Source: Stutzerimonas degradans (GTDB lineage: Bacteria > Pseudomonadota > Gammaproteobacteria > Pseudomonadales > Pseudomonadaceae). From it: a stretch of 64,000 nt of DNA. The stretch spans positions 1-64,000 of the forward strand of contig NZ_JAMOHV010000008.1 in the NCBI RefSeq assembly GCF_024448505.1. Direction: 5' to 3'. The notes beneath the pieces are model-generated. The model did no database searches. It was not told where the DNA came from and worked only from the letters and a program-made list of their open reading frames with translations. Positions within the stretch are counted from its first letter, which is position 1; the number at the start of each line of letters is the position of its first letter. Shown here in pieces: positions 23,014 to 34,423 of the stretch. A program made the position numbers and the translations under genes.

Positions 23014-25582
23014 GCTGCTGAGCCGACAGGCCGAGCTCGAACGGGAAAACCTCAAGCTCAAGCGCATCAATGCCGCGCTGATCGAGCGCGTCGAATCCGG
23101 CGGCGCGGGACGCGATGCCTCCTATGCGGCGTTCCAGCATTCGGTGGAGCTGGCTGAGCAGGTGCGCGAACGCACCGATGCGCTGAATCAGGCGATGGCC
23201 GAGCTCAAGGGCAGCAACCAGTTGCTCAGTGACGCCCGGTTGCGTGCCGAAACGGCCCACCAGAACCTGGTCGACGCCATCGAGAGCATTTCCGACGCCT
23301 TCGTGCTGTTCGACAAAGCTCAGCGCATCGTGCTGTTCAATCGTCGTTTCAAGTCGCTGTGGAGCCGCACCCGTGCGCGCATCAACGCCGGCACCCGCCT
23401 GGCCGAGGTGCGGCGGATGGCCGAAAGCACCGGGCTGATCGTCGAGGAGCATCGCGGCAAGGGTGACGAGCCCACCGTCTATCGGCTGCACAACGGGCGT
23501 TGGGTGCAGGTCAGCGAGCGGCCGACCCGCGAGGGCGGCCTGGTGATGCTCTACACCGATATCACCGAGGTGAAGGTCAGCGAGACCATGCGCCGCGAGC
23601 AGGCGCTGGCGCAGAAGTCGCGGCTGCTGCAGCGCGCCGTGGACAACCTGTCCCAGGGCGTGGCGATGGTCAGCGCGGAGGGTGCGCTGGAGCTGTGGAA
23701 CCGGCGCTTCTTGGAAGTCTGCGGGCTGGCGCCGATCGAAGCGCATCGGCCGTTCGAGGAGGTGATGGCCGACAGCGAGCTGCGCCTGCTGACGCCCAAT
23801 ACGCGTGACGCCAACGGCCGGCCAATGCGCGAGCTGGAGCAGCGCATGTTCGATGGCCGCATGCTGGAAATCCGCACCCACGCGCTGCCCACCGGCGGCT
23901 TCGTCAACACCTTCACCGACATCACGGAGCGCTATCGCCATGCCGAGGCGCTGCGCCAGAGCGAGCGCTGGATTCGCCTGATCACCGACCACGTGCCGGC
24001 GCTGATTGCGTACGTGTCCTCCGACCTGACCTACGAGTTCACCAACAAGGTCTACGAGGAGTGGTATCGCTGGCCCAGCGACGGCATGCTCGGCCAGTGC
24101 CTGCGCGAAGTGCACAGCGGCGAGCACTGGCGCCAGCTGGAGCCCTACATCGACCGCGCGCTGTCCGGCGAGAGCGTCAGCTTCGAGATGGCCGAGCGCA
24201 ACCACGCCGGCCAGCAGCGCTACATGCTGCGCTCCTATGTGCCGAACCGGCTGGCCAGCGGCGAGGTGGCCGGCATCTTCGTGCTGATCCAGGACATCAC
24301 CGACCGCCGGCGTACCGCCGAGGCGCTGCACCAGGCCTACCAGAACCTCGAACAGCGGGTGCGCGAGCGCACCGCCGAGCTGACCAGCCTCAACGACCAG
24401 TTGTTGCGCGAGATCGAGGAACGCAGCCAGGTCGAGGCGCGTCTGCGCGAGGCCAAACGCGAGGCGGAGCTGGCCAACCTGTCGAAGACCAAGTTCCTCG
24501 CTGCGGTCAGCCACGACCTGCTGCAGCCGCTGAATGCCGCGCGGCTGTTCACCAGCGCGCTGCTGGAACAGCCGGCGACGCCGAGCGGCGGGCTGATCCG
24601 CAACATCAGCAACTCGCTGGAGGACGTGGAGAACCTGCTGGGTACGCTGGTAGATATTTCTAAGCTGGATGCCGGCGTGATCAAACCGGATATAGCGCCG
24701 TTCGCCGTCAGCGAGCTGCTGGAAAACCTCGCCCTGGAGTTTCGCCAGTTGGCCGGTTGCGAACAGCTCCAGCTGGATTTCATTCCCTGCTCGGCGCTGG
24801 TACGCAGTGACATCCAGCTGCTGGCGCGCATCCTGCGCAACCTGCTGACCAATGCCATCCGCTACACGCCGCAAGGGCGGGTGCTGCTCGGCTGCCGGCG
24901 GCGGCGCCAGAGCCTGTCGATCGAGGTCTGGGACACCGGCGTCGGCATCGCCGAAGACAAGCTCGAAGAGATATTCCAGGAGTTCAAGCGTGGCGACGGC
25001 GTGCGGCCGAATCAGGATCGCGGCCTTGGCCTCGGCCTGGCCATCGTCGAAAAGATCGCGCGCATGCTCGGCCACCGCATCCAGGTCGGTTCACGGCTCG
25101 GACATGGCTCGCGCTTTGCCATCGAGGTTCCTCTGGCGCGCCGCGCGCCCAAGGCGCGGCCCGAGCCGAGCACCGCGGAACTGGCGCTGGAGCGCCTGCA
25201 AGGCGCGCGTGTGTGGGTGCTGGATAACGACACGGCGATCTGCGCCGGCATGCGCACGCTGCTCGAAGGCTGGGGCTGCGTGGTCACTACGGCGCTGTCC
25301 GAGGAGGACCTGGCGCGCCAGGTGGACAACTTCCACGCCGAGGCCGACCTGCTGATCGCCGACTACCATCTGGACAACGGCCACACCGGCATCGACGTGG
25401 TCACTACAGTCAACGACCGCCGCGCCAGCCCGCTGCCGGCGCTGATGATTACTGCCAACTACAGCAACGAACTCAAACAGCAGGTGCGCGAGCTGGGCTA
25501 CATGCTGATGCACAAGCCGGTGCGGCCAATGAAGCTCAAGACCGCCATGTGCCACATGCTGGAGCACGGCCAGGCGGGCTGA
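22943..25582 (+). CDS. nahK: Hybrid sensor histidine kinase (NahK/ErcS'-like)
   Basis: An 879-residue cytoplasmic hybrid kinase with no membrane segment. A coiled coil (about 25-110) is followed by three PAS-like domains (about 108-210, 225-330, 340-455), a second coiled coil, HisKA with phospho-acceptor H524 (AVSHDLLQPL), HATPase_c with N637 and GLGLGLAIVEKIA, and a receiver domain with D807 in LLIADYHLDNG. The order matches NahK (PA1976, also called ErcS'), which signals to HptB in biofilm and surface control. ATG 22943 has GGAGAG 7 bases upstream inside the FIST gene, giving a 71-bp overlap. The partner phosphotransfer protein is not in the window. Confidence 0.87.
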   Translation: MACTSTRPSPVSPLAAPADGAVAELLSRQAELERENLKLKRINAALIERVESGGAGRDASYAAFQHSVELAEQVRERTDALNQAMAELKGSNQLLSDARLRAETAHQNLVDAIESISDAFVLFDKAQRIVLFNRRFKSLWSRTRARINAGTRLAEVRRMAESTGLIVEEHRGKGDEPTVYRLHNGRWVQVSERPTREGGLVMLYTDITEVKVSETMRREQALAQKSRLLQRAVDNLSQGVAMVSAEGALELWNRRFLEVCGLAPIEAHRPFEEVMADSELRLLTPNTRDANGRPMRELEQRMFDGRMLEIRTHALPTGGFVNTFTDITERYRHAEALRQSERWIRLITDHVPALIAYVSSDLTYEFTNKVYEEWYRWPSDGMLGQCLREVHSGEHWRQLEPYIDRALSGESVSFEMAERNHAGQQRYMLRSYVPNRLASGEVAGIFVLIQDITDRRRTAEALHQAYQNLEQRVRERTAELTSLNDQLLREIEERSQVEARLREAKREAELANLSKTKFLAAVSHDLLQPLNAARLFTSALLEQPATPSGGLIRNISNSLEDVENLLGTLVDISKLDAGVIKPDIAPFAVSELLENLALEFRQLAGCEQLQLDFIPCSALVRSDIQLLARILRNLLTNAIRYTPQGRVLLGCRRRRQSLSIEVWDTGVGIAEDKLEEIFQEFKRGDGVRPNQDRGLGLGLAIVEKIARMLGHRIQVGSRLGHGSRFAIEVPLARRAPKARPEPSTAELALERLQGARVWVLDNDTAICAGMRTLLEGWGCVVTTALSEEDLARQVDNFHAEADLLIADYHLDNGHTGIDVVTTVNDRRASPLPALMITANYSNELKQQVRELGYMLMHKPVRPMKLKTAMCHMLEHGQAG

Positions 25583-25724
25583 TTACTCCGGCTCTGCGCG
25601 GCCGGGCAGGGCGGCCGCACCCGCGATCCTCCAAGTCTGCAGCGCACCCTCGCGGTGTTCTGCTGTCAGTTGCACGGGGCGCCGAAAAACCGGGCGTCCA
25701 TGTGCAGCAGCCGAGGACCGTTTC

Positions 25725-27164
25725 ATGTTCGGATTGGAAGCACTCGAACTTGCGCGAATCCAGTTCGCCTTCACCATCTCCTTCCACATCATCTTCCCGG
25801 CCATCACCATCGGCCTCGCCAGCTACCTGGCGGTGCTGGAAGGGCTGTGGCTGAAGACCCGGCGCGAGGTCTATCGCGACCTGTACCACTTCTGGCTGAA
25901 GATCTTCGCCGTCAACTTCGGCATGGGCGTGGTATCCGGTATCGTCATGGCCTACCAGTTCGGCACCAACTGGAGCGCTTTTTCGGAGTTCGCTGGCAGC
26001 GTCACCGGCCCCTTGCTGACCTACGAGGTGCTGACTGCCTTCTTCCTCGAGGCGGGCTTCCTCGGCGTGATGCTGTTCGGCTGGAACCGCGTTGGCCCGG
26101 GGCTGCATTTCTTCTCCACGGTGATGGTGGCGCTCGGCACGCTGATTTCGACCTTCTGGATTCTCGCCTCCAACAGCTGGATGCATACGCCGCAGGGGCA
26201 CGAGATCATCGACGGCATCGTGGTGCCGGTGGACTGGCTGGCGATCATCTTCAATCCGTCGTTCCCGTACCGCCTGACACACATGGCCACGGCCGCATTC
26301 CTCGCCACGGCGTTTTTCGTCGGCGCGTCCGCTGCCTGGCACCTGCTGCGCGGGCGCGACAATCCGGCGATCCGCAAGATGCTCTCGATGGCGATGTGGA
26401 TGGCCCTGCTGGTGGCGCCGCTGCAGGCGGTGATCGGCGATCTGCACGGCCTCAACACGCTGGAACATCAGCCGGCGAAGATCGCCGCGATGGAGGGGCA
26501 TTGGGATAACTCCTCGGGCGAACCGACGCCGTTGCTGCTGTTCGGCTGGCCGGACATGGAGGCCGAAGAAACCCGCTACAAGGTCGAGATTCCCTACCTC
26601 GGCAGCCTGATCCTGAAACACAGCCTGACCGAACCGATCCCGGCGCTGAAGGACTTCCCGCCCGAGGACCGTCCCAATTCGACGGTGGTGTTCTGGTCGT
26701 TCCGCATCATGGTCGCGCTGGGTCTGCTGATGATCCTGACGGGCGTCTGGAGCCTGCTGCTGCGCCGCGGTGATCGCCTCTATCACTCGCGGCCGTTCCT
26801 GCGGCTGGTGTTTTGGATGGGCGCGTCCGGCCTGCTGGCGTTGCTCGCCGGCTGGTTTACCACGGAGATCGGCCGTCAGCCGTGGGTGATCTACGGGTTG
26901 ATGCGTACCGCCGATGCGGTGTCCGCGCACAGCGCCGGGCAGCTGGGGCTGACCCTGGCGTTGTTCGTCGTGGTGTATTTCGCGGTGTTCGGCGTCGGCA
27001 TCGTTTATGTGCTGCGGCTGGTCGCCAAGGGTCCGGTGGTCAACGAGGGGCGCGAGCAGGGCGTCGGTGGCGCGGGCCAGCCGCGCACGCCGATGCGGCC
27101 GATCTCGGCGGCGGACGAGGCGCTGGACGAACAGGGTGGCGATCAACTGGGGCAGGGGAATTGA
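25725..27164 (+). CDS. cioA: Cyanide-insensitive quinol oxidase subunit I
   Basis: A 479-residue cytochrome bd-type subunit I, which oxidises quinol and reduces oxygen with hemes b and d. Conserved elements include the N-terminal ARIQFAFTISFHIIFPAITIG with the heme-ligand His, and the GRQPWVIYGLMRTADAVS region. The Q-loop is short, as in the CioA branch found in Pseudomonas. It is followed by cioB with 1 bp between stop and start. An AraC gene lies downstream on the other strand, as in other pseudomonads. No operator was recognised in the 142-bp upstream gap. Confidence 0.95.
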   Translation: MFGLEALELARIQFAFTISFHIIFPAITIGLASYLAVLEGLWLKTRREVYRDLYHFWLKIFAVNFGMGVVSGIVMAYQFGTNWSAFSEFAGSVTGPLLTYEVLTAFFLEAGFLGVMLFGWNRVGPGLHFFSTVMVALGTLISTFWILASNSWMHTPQGHEIIDGIVVPVDWLAIIFNPSFPYRLTHMATAAFLATAFFVGASAAWHLLRGRDNPAIRKMLSMAMWMALLVAPLQAVIGDLHGLNTLEHQPAKIAAMEGHWDNSSGEPTPLLLFGWPDMEAEETRYKVEIPYLGSLILKHSLTEPIPALKDFPPEDRPNSTVVFWSFRIMVALGLLMILTGVWSLLLRRGDRLYHSRPFLRLVFWMGASGLLALLAGWFTTEIGRQPWVIYGLMRTADAVSAHSAGQLGLTLALFVVVYFAVFGVGIVYVLRLVAKGPVVNEGREQGVGGAGQPRTPMRPISAADEALDEQGGDQLGQGN

Positions 27165-27165
27165 G

Positions 27166-28173
27166 ATGGGTATCGATCTTTCACTGATCTGGGCGGTGAT
27201 CATCATCTTCGGGATCATGATGTATGTGGTGATGGACGGCTTCGACCTGGGCGTCGGCATCCTCTTTCCGTTTGTGCCCGGTCGCAGCGACCGCGACGTG
27301 ATGATGAACACCGTGGCGCCGGTGTGGGACGGCAACGAAACCTGGCTGGTGCTAGGTGGTGCCGGGCTGTTCGCGGCGTTTCCGATGGCCTACGCGGTGG
27401 TGCTGTCGGCGCTGTACCTGCCGATCATCCTGATGCTGATGGGGCTGATCTTCCGTGGCGTCGCCTTCGAGTTTCGCTTCAAGGCCAGCGAGCGACGCCA
27501 GCACATCTGGGACAAGGCCTTCATCGGCGGCTCGCTGACGGCGACCTTTTTCCAGGGCGTGGTGCTGGGCGCATTCATCAGCGGGCTGCCGGTGGAGGGG
27601 CGTGCGTTCGCCGGCGGCGCGTGGGACTGGCTGACGCCGTTCTCGCTGTTCTGCGGGCTCGCGCTGATCGTCGCCTACGCCTTGCTCGGCTGCACCTGGC
27701 TGATGATGCGCACCGGCGGCGAGCTGCAGAAGCGCATGCATGACCTGGGCGTGCCGCTGGTGTGGGCGGTGCTCGCGGTCACTGGCATCGTCAGCCTGTG
27801 GACGCCGCTGACTCACCCGGACATCGCCGAGCGCTGGTTCAGCCTGCCCAATCTGTTCTGGTTCATGCCGGTGCCGATCCTCGTGCTGCTCTGTGCCTTC
27901 GGCCTGCTGCGCGCGATCCGCCGCTACGCCAGTTTCACGCCGTTCCTGCTCACGCTGGCGCTGATCTTCCTAGGCTACAGCGGCCTGGGCATCAGCCTGT
28001 GGCCGAACATCATCCCGCCATCGGTGAGCATCTGGGACGCCGCCGCGCCGCCGCAGAGCCAGGGCTTCACGCTGGTCGGCGCGCTGCTGATCATCCCGCT
28101 GATCCTGATGTACACGGCGTGGAGCTACTACGTGTTCCGCGGCAAGGTCAGCGCCGAAGACGGCTATCACTAG
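27166..28173 (+). CDS. cioB: Cyanide-insensitive quinol oxidase subunit II
   Basis: A 335-residue CydB-family membrane subunit that pairs with CioA and lacks the heme ligands. The N-terminal DGFDLGVGILFPF motif and WDGNETWLVLGGAGLFAAFP are diagnostic, and about eight membrane segments follow. ATG 27166 lies 1 bp after the cioA stop with GGGG/GAG sequence upstream as ribosome site. The DUF2474 gene begins 9 bp after its stop. Confidence 0.95.
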   Translation: MGIDLSLIWAVIIIFGIMMYVVMDGFDLGVGILFPFVPGRSDRDVMMNTVAPVWDGNETWLVLGGAGLFAAFPMAYAVVLSALYLPIILMLMGLIFRGVAFEFRFKASERRQHIWDKAFIGGSLTATFFQGVVLGAFISGLPVEGRAFAGGAWDWLTPFSLFCGLALIVAYALLGCTWLMMRTGGELQKRMHDLGVPLVWAVLAVTGIVSLWTPLTHPDIAERWFSLPNLFWFMPVPILVLLCAFGLLRAIRRYASFTPFLLTLALIFLGYSGLGISLWPNIIPPSVSIWDAAAPPQSQGFTLVGALLIIPLILMYTAWSYYVFRGKVSAEDGYH

Positions 28174-28182
28174 GAGGCGTCC

Positions 28183-28320
28183 ATGTCTGGTATGGAGCAG
28201 AAGCCGTTATGGCGGCGTCTGGCCTGGCTGGTGCTGCTCTGGAGCGGCAGCGTGCTGGCGCTGGCGGTGGTCGCCTGGCTGTTGCGCCAGGCGATGCAGG
28301 CGGCCGGTTTGAGTGCGTGA
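28183..28320 (+). CDS. DUF2474 small membrane protein, CioAB-associated
   Basis: A 45-residue single-span membrane protein: a short basic N-terminus (MSGMEQKPLWRRL), one hydrophobic helix (AWLVLLWSGSVLALAVVAWL) and a short tail. Small proteins of this family follow cydAB/cioAB operons and are comparable to CydX, the stabilising third subunit of cytochrome bd. A good AGGAGG ribosome site lies just before ATG 28183, overlapping the cioB stop region. I infer it is a CioAB accessory subunit. Confidence 0.85.
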   Translation: MSGMEQKPLWRRLAWLVLLWSGSVLALAVVAWLLRQAMQAAGLSA

Positions 28321-28460
28321 GCGAATGCCCGTGCACTTCGTCGGTGCGAACAGCGCCCCGCGCGGACGTCATCGCTCCTTCATCTGCGGCTTATAGCTTG
28401 GTTGGCACGCGGCTTGATGCGAATCCGCACGAGCCACCTCTGCAAACTGGAGCCAGAACG

Positions 28461-28547
28461 ATGGACGACTACCAGGACGAAATACTCGAATTGCGCGCCG
28501 CCGAACAGGATTGCCCCGACGCCAGTGAAGACGCGGTCGAGCTCTGA
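28461..28547 (+). CDS. Possible 28-residue acidic small protein
   Basis: ATG 28461 opens a 28-residue frame (MDDYQDEILELRAAEQDCPD, then ASEDAVEL), strongly acidic with no membrane segment. GGAG lies 8 bases upstream, and the stop abuts the convergent AraC gene stop with no gap. Nothing else explains the 140 bp between the DUF2474 gene and AraC. The function is unknown and it could be chance. Confidence 0.45.
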   Translation: MDDYQDEILELRAAEQDCPDASEDAVEL

Positions 28548-29591
28548 TCAGGGCAGCTGACGCTGGGCACGGCGGTATGCGCCGGGTGTCTGCCCGGTCC
28601 AGCGGCGAAACGCGCGCTGAAAGGCTTCGGCCGAGGAAAAGCCGAGCAGCCAGGCGATCTCGCCGAATGCCGAATCGGTGTCGCGGATATAGGCCATCGC
28701 CAGATCGCGGCGCGTGTCGTTGAGAATGTCGCGGTAGCGGGTGCCTTCCTCGTGCAGCTTGCGCCGCAGCGTCCAGCTGGGCAGCTGCAGGCGGCTGGCG
28801 ATCTGCTGCAGGTCCGGTTCCTGGCCCTTGAGCAGCGGTCCGAGGACCTGGGTGACGCGTTCGCGCAGGCTGCGCGTGCGCGTTAGGCGCGTCAGTTCGG
28901 CCTCGCAGAAGGCCAGCAACTGTCGCCAGGTCGCTGGGCAATGCTCCGGGTTGCGCAGGGCGAGCGCCGCCTGATCCAGATGCAGCTCGTTGGCGCTGGC
29001 GCCGAATGCCACGGCACGACCGAACAGCGCCTCGTAGCAGGCGGCGTAATCGGGGGCGGGAAATTCGATATGCACGGCGCTGGGTACCAGGCGCTCGCCG
29101 GCCAGCCGTTGCAACTGGGTCAACCAGCTGGCCAGAACGGTGTCGACCACGAAGCGGTTGAACGCGTTGTACGGGCTGATCGAATAGAAGCGCAGCCACG
29201 CGCCGCTGGCATCCTCATGAAAGCTGGAACTGCCGCGGTAGTTGGACGCGTACAGCGGTTCGAAGCGGATCAGCGTGCGCGCCGCTTCACGCACGTTCGG
29301 CGCCTGCGCCGCGGTGATGCCGGCCAGACCGAGGTGGCTCGGCAGGCGCAAGCGACCCATGTCCAGACCGAGCGCGGCATCGCCGGCCAGCTGGATGGCC
29401 GCGTGACCGAGGCGCATGTAGCGCGGAATCGACAGACGTCCCTGCGGCTCGGCCAGGCGCTCGGCGTCCAGTCCATAACCAGCGAGCAGCGGTTGCGGGT
29501 CCAGCCCGCGTTCGCGCAGGGCTTCGCCCAGACTCAGCGTGAAGCTGACCGACAGATCGCCCAGGCGCACCGGCTGTGCCTTGAGCGTCAC
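28548..29591 (-). CDS. AraC-family regulator (OruR-like domain layout)
   Basis: A 347-residue regulator: an N-terminal Arabinose_bd-type ligand domain (SLGEALRERGLDPQPLLAGYG, then SIPRYMRLG) and a C-terminal pair of helix-turn-helices (LQQIASRLQLPSWTLRRKLHEE and EIAWLLGFSSAEAFQRAFRRW). I chose GTG 29591, which gives a 4-bp GTGA overlap with the nitrilase-like gene; GTG 29603 is possible. It is coupled to the nitrilase-like gene upstream and convergent to the cio locus. Targets are unknown, but cioAB-adjacent AraC genes are conserved in Pseudomonas. Confidence 0.88.
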   Translation of the reverse strand: MTLKAQPVRLGDLSVSFTLSLGEALRERGLDPQPLLAGYGLDAERLAEPQGRLSIPRYMRLGHAAIQLAGDAALGLDMGRLRLPSHLGLAGITAAQAPNVREAARTLIRFEPLYASNYRGSSSFHEDASGAWLRFYSISPYNAFNRFVVDTVLASWLTQLQRLAGERLVPSAVHIEFPAPDYAACYEALFGRAVAFGASANELHLDQAALALRNPEHCPATWRQLLAFCEAELTRLTRTRSLRERVTQVLGPLLKGQEPDLQQIASRLQLPSWTLRRKLHEEGTRYRDILNDTRRDLAMAYIRDTDSAFGEIAWLLGFSSAEAFQRAFRRWTGQTPGAYRRAQRQLP

Positions 29592-30598
29592 GGTTGCAAC
29601 CACAGATTGGTCAGCTGCACCGGCGTACCGTGTAGGTTACGCGCCGGCTTGCGCGGTGAGCCGAGCAGGTTCCACGGCACGCCGAGGGTGCGCACCGCCA
29701 TGTAGGGGCGCTCGCCTGCGGCGATGCCGGAGGCTTCTGGGCAGGCTTCGGCCCAGTCGTCGCGTGCGCCGGGCACAGCGAGCAGCACGGCATCTGCCGG
29801 CGGAGGCTCGCGATAGGCATCGCAGCCGATCAGCACCGCCAGCGGGCCGGCCGGCGTCGCCAGCGTCTGGCGCTGGATATGCTCCGGCGCTGCGCTGTAG
29901 CGCCGTTCGTAGCGACCCAGTGCACGCTTGTACTGCAACGGTTCGATCGGCTGGCCGGAACGGTCGAACGTCAGGCTGATCTGGCGCAACGGACCCTCGC
30001 CGATCCGCAGCCGACCATCCTCAAGCCGCGGCTCCGGCAACACGATGGAGCCGGCCACCAGGGTGACGCCATAGTGCGCCGCCAGCTCGCCGAAGATCGC
30101 CTGATAGGCCTCGGCCATCCGTTTTGCCTTGAGCAGCAACACCGCCTCGGTGCGCCGGTCGTCCTTCTGCTGGTTGCCCGTCAGCGCGCGCAGGTAGCGG
30201 CCGGGATTGCTCAGCGCCGTCCACTGCATGGCATCGCGCAGCGTGCGTGCCTGCTGCACTTCGGGTTTTTCACCGAGCGCGAACAGGCCGGTGCCGACAT
30301 GCTCGGGCAGCACGACGATGGTCTTGGCGTTCAGCAATCCGGCGGCACGGGCCTGATCGAGATAGGTGGCGAACTTCAGCCGCAGCCGCTGCGGGCTCTG
30401 ATAGTCGGCCGGTTGCAGTCGCGTCTCGATGCCGAGCAGGTTGCCGTGGTCACCCGGCACGCCGACGCTGTGGATCGGCAGTGTGCGCAGGTCGGAGAGC
30501 AGCGGGCCGCTGCGCCGGTCGCCGGTCCAGTTCAGGTAGAGGGCCAGGCCGGTCAGGGCGAGCAGCAGAAGTACCAGCAATTTCAGATAGACGCGCAT
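29588..30598 (-). CDS. Membrane-anchored carbon-nitrogen hydrolase-like protein
   Basis: A 336-residue protein with one N-terminal membrane anchor (LKLLVLLLLALTGLALYL) and a soluble domain facing the periplasm. The domain has the order of the nitrilase fold: TIVVLPEHVGTGLF (a catalytic-Glu-like position), a lysine in the KRALGRYERR segment, and LAVLIGCDAYREPP with a Cys at the nucleophile position. The usual Glu-Lys-Cys triad is therefore plausible. The substrate is unknown. ATG 30598 is the start that gives the anchor; the longer frame has no support. It overlaps the AraC gene by 4 bp. Confidence 0.75.
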   Translation of the reverse strand: MRVYLKLLVLLLLALTGLALYLNWTGDRRSGPLLSDLRTLPIHSVGVPGDHGNLLGIETRLQPADYQSPQRLRLKFATYLDQARAAGLLNAKTIVVLPEHVGTGLFALGEKPEVQQARTLRDAMQWTALSNPGRYLRALTGNQQKDDRRTEAVLLLKAKRMAEAYQAIFGELAAHYGVTLVAGSIVLPEPRLEDGRLRIGEGPLRQISLTFDRSGQPIEPLQYKRALGRYERRYSAAPEHIQRQTLATPAGPLAVLIGCDAYREPPPADAVLLAVPGARDDWAEACPEASGIAAGERPYMAVRTLGVPWNLLGSPRKPARNLHGTPVQLTNLWLQP

Positions 30599-30771
30599 GA
30601 GTCGGATCGGCTTGGGGCAGGCGATCAGACTAGGCAAGGTTGCCGGGCTTGCCAACCCTTTTGCGCGAAGTGATCAGGAACTTGTCACTTTTGATCATTG
30701 AGCGGGTGAATGGCTGTGGTTATCGTCGCTGCACATCGACTGCGTCCCACGAGGCGCGGCAATTGCCATGA

Positions 30772-32811
<2,040 letters not shown>

Positions 32812-32819
32812 TGTTGCGT

Positions 32820-32850
32820 GCTGCGGCCCGGTGCAATGCCGGGTCGCAGC
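32820..32850 (+). terminator. Hairpin terminator after fadH
   Basis: A 12-bp stem with one G-U pair, GCTGCGGCCCGG (32820-32831) with CCGGGTCGCAGC (32839-32850), and a 7-base loop. The following GTTTGCTTT is a weak T tract. Confidence 0.6.
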
Positions 32851-33058
32851 GTTTGCTTTAGCCAAACCCATCGCAAATAAAACCGGCTGGCGTGCCTGCG
32901 CCATCTGAGCGGCCGGGTCGCTGCCAACCCAGTCACATTGCCCCCGCAATCGTTTCCCCTAAACTTGCGCAACCCGCGAGATAGCCGCGCGCGTTGATGG
33001 CGATGCGCTATCTGCCGACTTCCATTGCCTTGCTTGCGAGCGAAAAGGGACATCGACA

Positions 33059-34423
33059 ATGCAGATCAAACCGCAGATGGTCGAGGCCGTGCTGTTCTTT
33101 AACGAAGGCGGCATCTGCAAGGAAATGCTGTTTCCCGAATTCGAGGCCGTGCTCGACGGCGTGGTGAACTTGCGTGAGTTCGCCGACCAGCAAATGCGCG
33201 CGGCCTACGTGTTGATCGATCCGCGGCTGCATATTCGCGCGGCCGTGTTGTTCTACATCGATTTCAACGATGACGGCTCAGCCGACAAGGGCTGGAACAT
33301 CCCGCTGCGCAACCTCGCCGAGCGCACCGGGCGCGGCCCCGATCTGGGCGCCGGGCCGATCCGTCTCGCCTGCCGCAGCCAGTGCCCGGTGACCTGGCAC
33401 CAGATGCACCTGTGGGACCCTAATCAGGACGGCGAAACCAGTAAGGTATTTTCGCTGCTGGTCGAACGGGTGAAGCGCAATCAGCTCGGCCTGCTGGTGG
33501 AAGAGGAGGCGCCGACGGCGGTTCCGGCCGAACGTCTGCAGATGGTGGCCGAGGATGCCTGGTATCCGCGCGAGGCGGCCAAGGGCGAAGTCAGCAAGCG
33601 TTCGGAAGCCACCGCCCTGGAGCAGCGGCAGAAGGCTGCGCTGCTGATCAAGCAGCAGCGCCAGCGCATCGCCAATCTGGAACGTCAGCGAGACGAGGAT
33701 GTCGCCAGGCTGCGTGAAGCGGCACAGACTCAGCTCCGACAGTTGCAAGGCGAGCTGGCCGATCTGCAACTGCGTCTGCAGCAGCAGGTCGATCTGAACG
33801 CCAGCCTGCATGCCCAGGTTGTCGAGCAGGCGCAGGCCTTTCAGAGCGCGCGTGAGGAAATGAGCCAGCAGCTGCGCACTCTGGAAAAGAACGGTCGAAT
33901 CGAAGTCAGTGCCGCGCGCGATCAGTTCGAGCAGGAAGCGCAGGCGCGCATCGCCGCGGCCGTTGCCGAGTACAAGGAACAGGTCGCCATCCGCGATGTG
34001 GAGCTGGCCTACCGCAACGAGCTGGATGCGCAGTTCGAGGAAGAGATCCGCCGTCTGACCGCCGAGCGCGACGAGTTGGCCGCGCGCAAGGATGATCGGA
34101 TTCTCGAGCAGCTGGCACGCCAGGGCGTGCAGTTCATGGCTTACCATCCTGGGGCTGGGCATCTCACCATCGCTCTGCAGGACATGGTCCGCTACCAGGC
34201 CAACCCGCAGGCCTATGCCGCTGCCAAGTGCTCCGTTTCCGAGGAGCAGTACCGCCAGTGGCTGGAGCATTATCAACAGCCCGCCTGCGTGGGGCGTCTG
34301 CCGAGCGGCGAGCGCTGCGCCATTCCCCTCGACAAGATCGACACCCCGAGCCGTTTTGTCATCGGTCAATCCAATTGCTGTTCGCGCCATCGGGCCGAGA
34401 GCCGCGAACGCACCGGCAGCTGA
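33059..34423 (+). CDS. Conserved coiled-coil protein of unknown function
   Basis: A 454-residue protein. Residues 1-150 are a globular domain (EAVLFFNEGGICKEMLFPEF, then RAAVLFYIDFNDDGSADKG with a DxNxDG-like acidic loop). Residues about 185-345 are a long coiled coil rich in Gln, Glu and Arg. The C-terminal 100 residues (YHPGAGHLTIALQDMVRY) end in a cysteine-bearing part (CVGRLPSGERC, then NCCSRHR) that could bind metal. I do not recognise a named family. It is joined to the downstream PLP-enzyme gene by a TGATG junction. Confidence 0.85.
   Translation: MQIKPQMVEAVLFFNEGGICKEMLFPEFEAVLDGVVNLREFADQQMRAAYVLIDPRLHIRAAVLFYIDFNDDGSADKGWNIPLRNLAERTGRGPDLGAGPIRLACRSQCPVTWHQMHLWDPNQDGETSKVFSLLVERVKRNQLGLLVEEEAPTAVPAERLQMVAEDAWYPREAAKGEVSKRSEATALEQRQKAALLIKQQRQRIANLERQRDEDVARLREAAQTQLRQLQGELADLQLRLQQQVDLNASLHAQVVEQAQAFQSAREEMSQQLRTLEKNGRIEVSAARDQFEQEAQARIAAAVAEYKEQVAIRDVELAYRNELDAQFEEEIRRLTAERDELAARKDDRILEQLARQGVQFMAYHPGAGHLTIALQDMVRYQANPQAYAAAKCSVSEEQYRQWLEHYQQPACVGRLPSGERCAIPLDKIDTPSRFVIGQSNCCSRHRAESRERTGS

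Noticed and set aside
30668..30690. AAGTGA-N11-TCACTT inverted repeat before fadH as a fatty-acid regulator site.
   Set aside because: The arms are only 6 bp and do not match the PsrA or FadR patterns I know, so no regulator is assigned.
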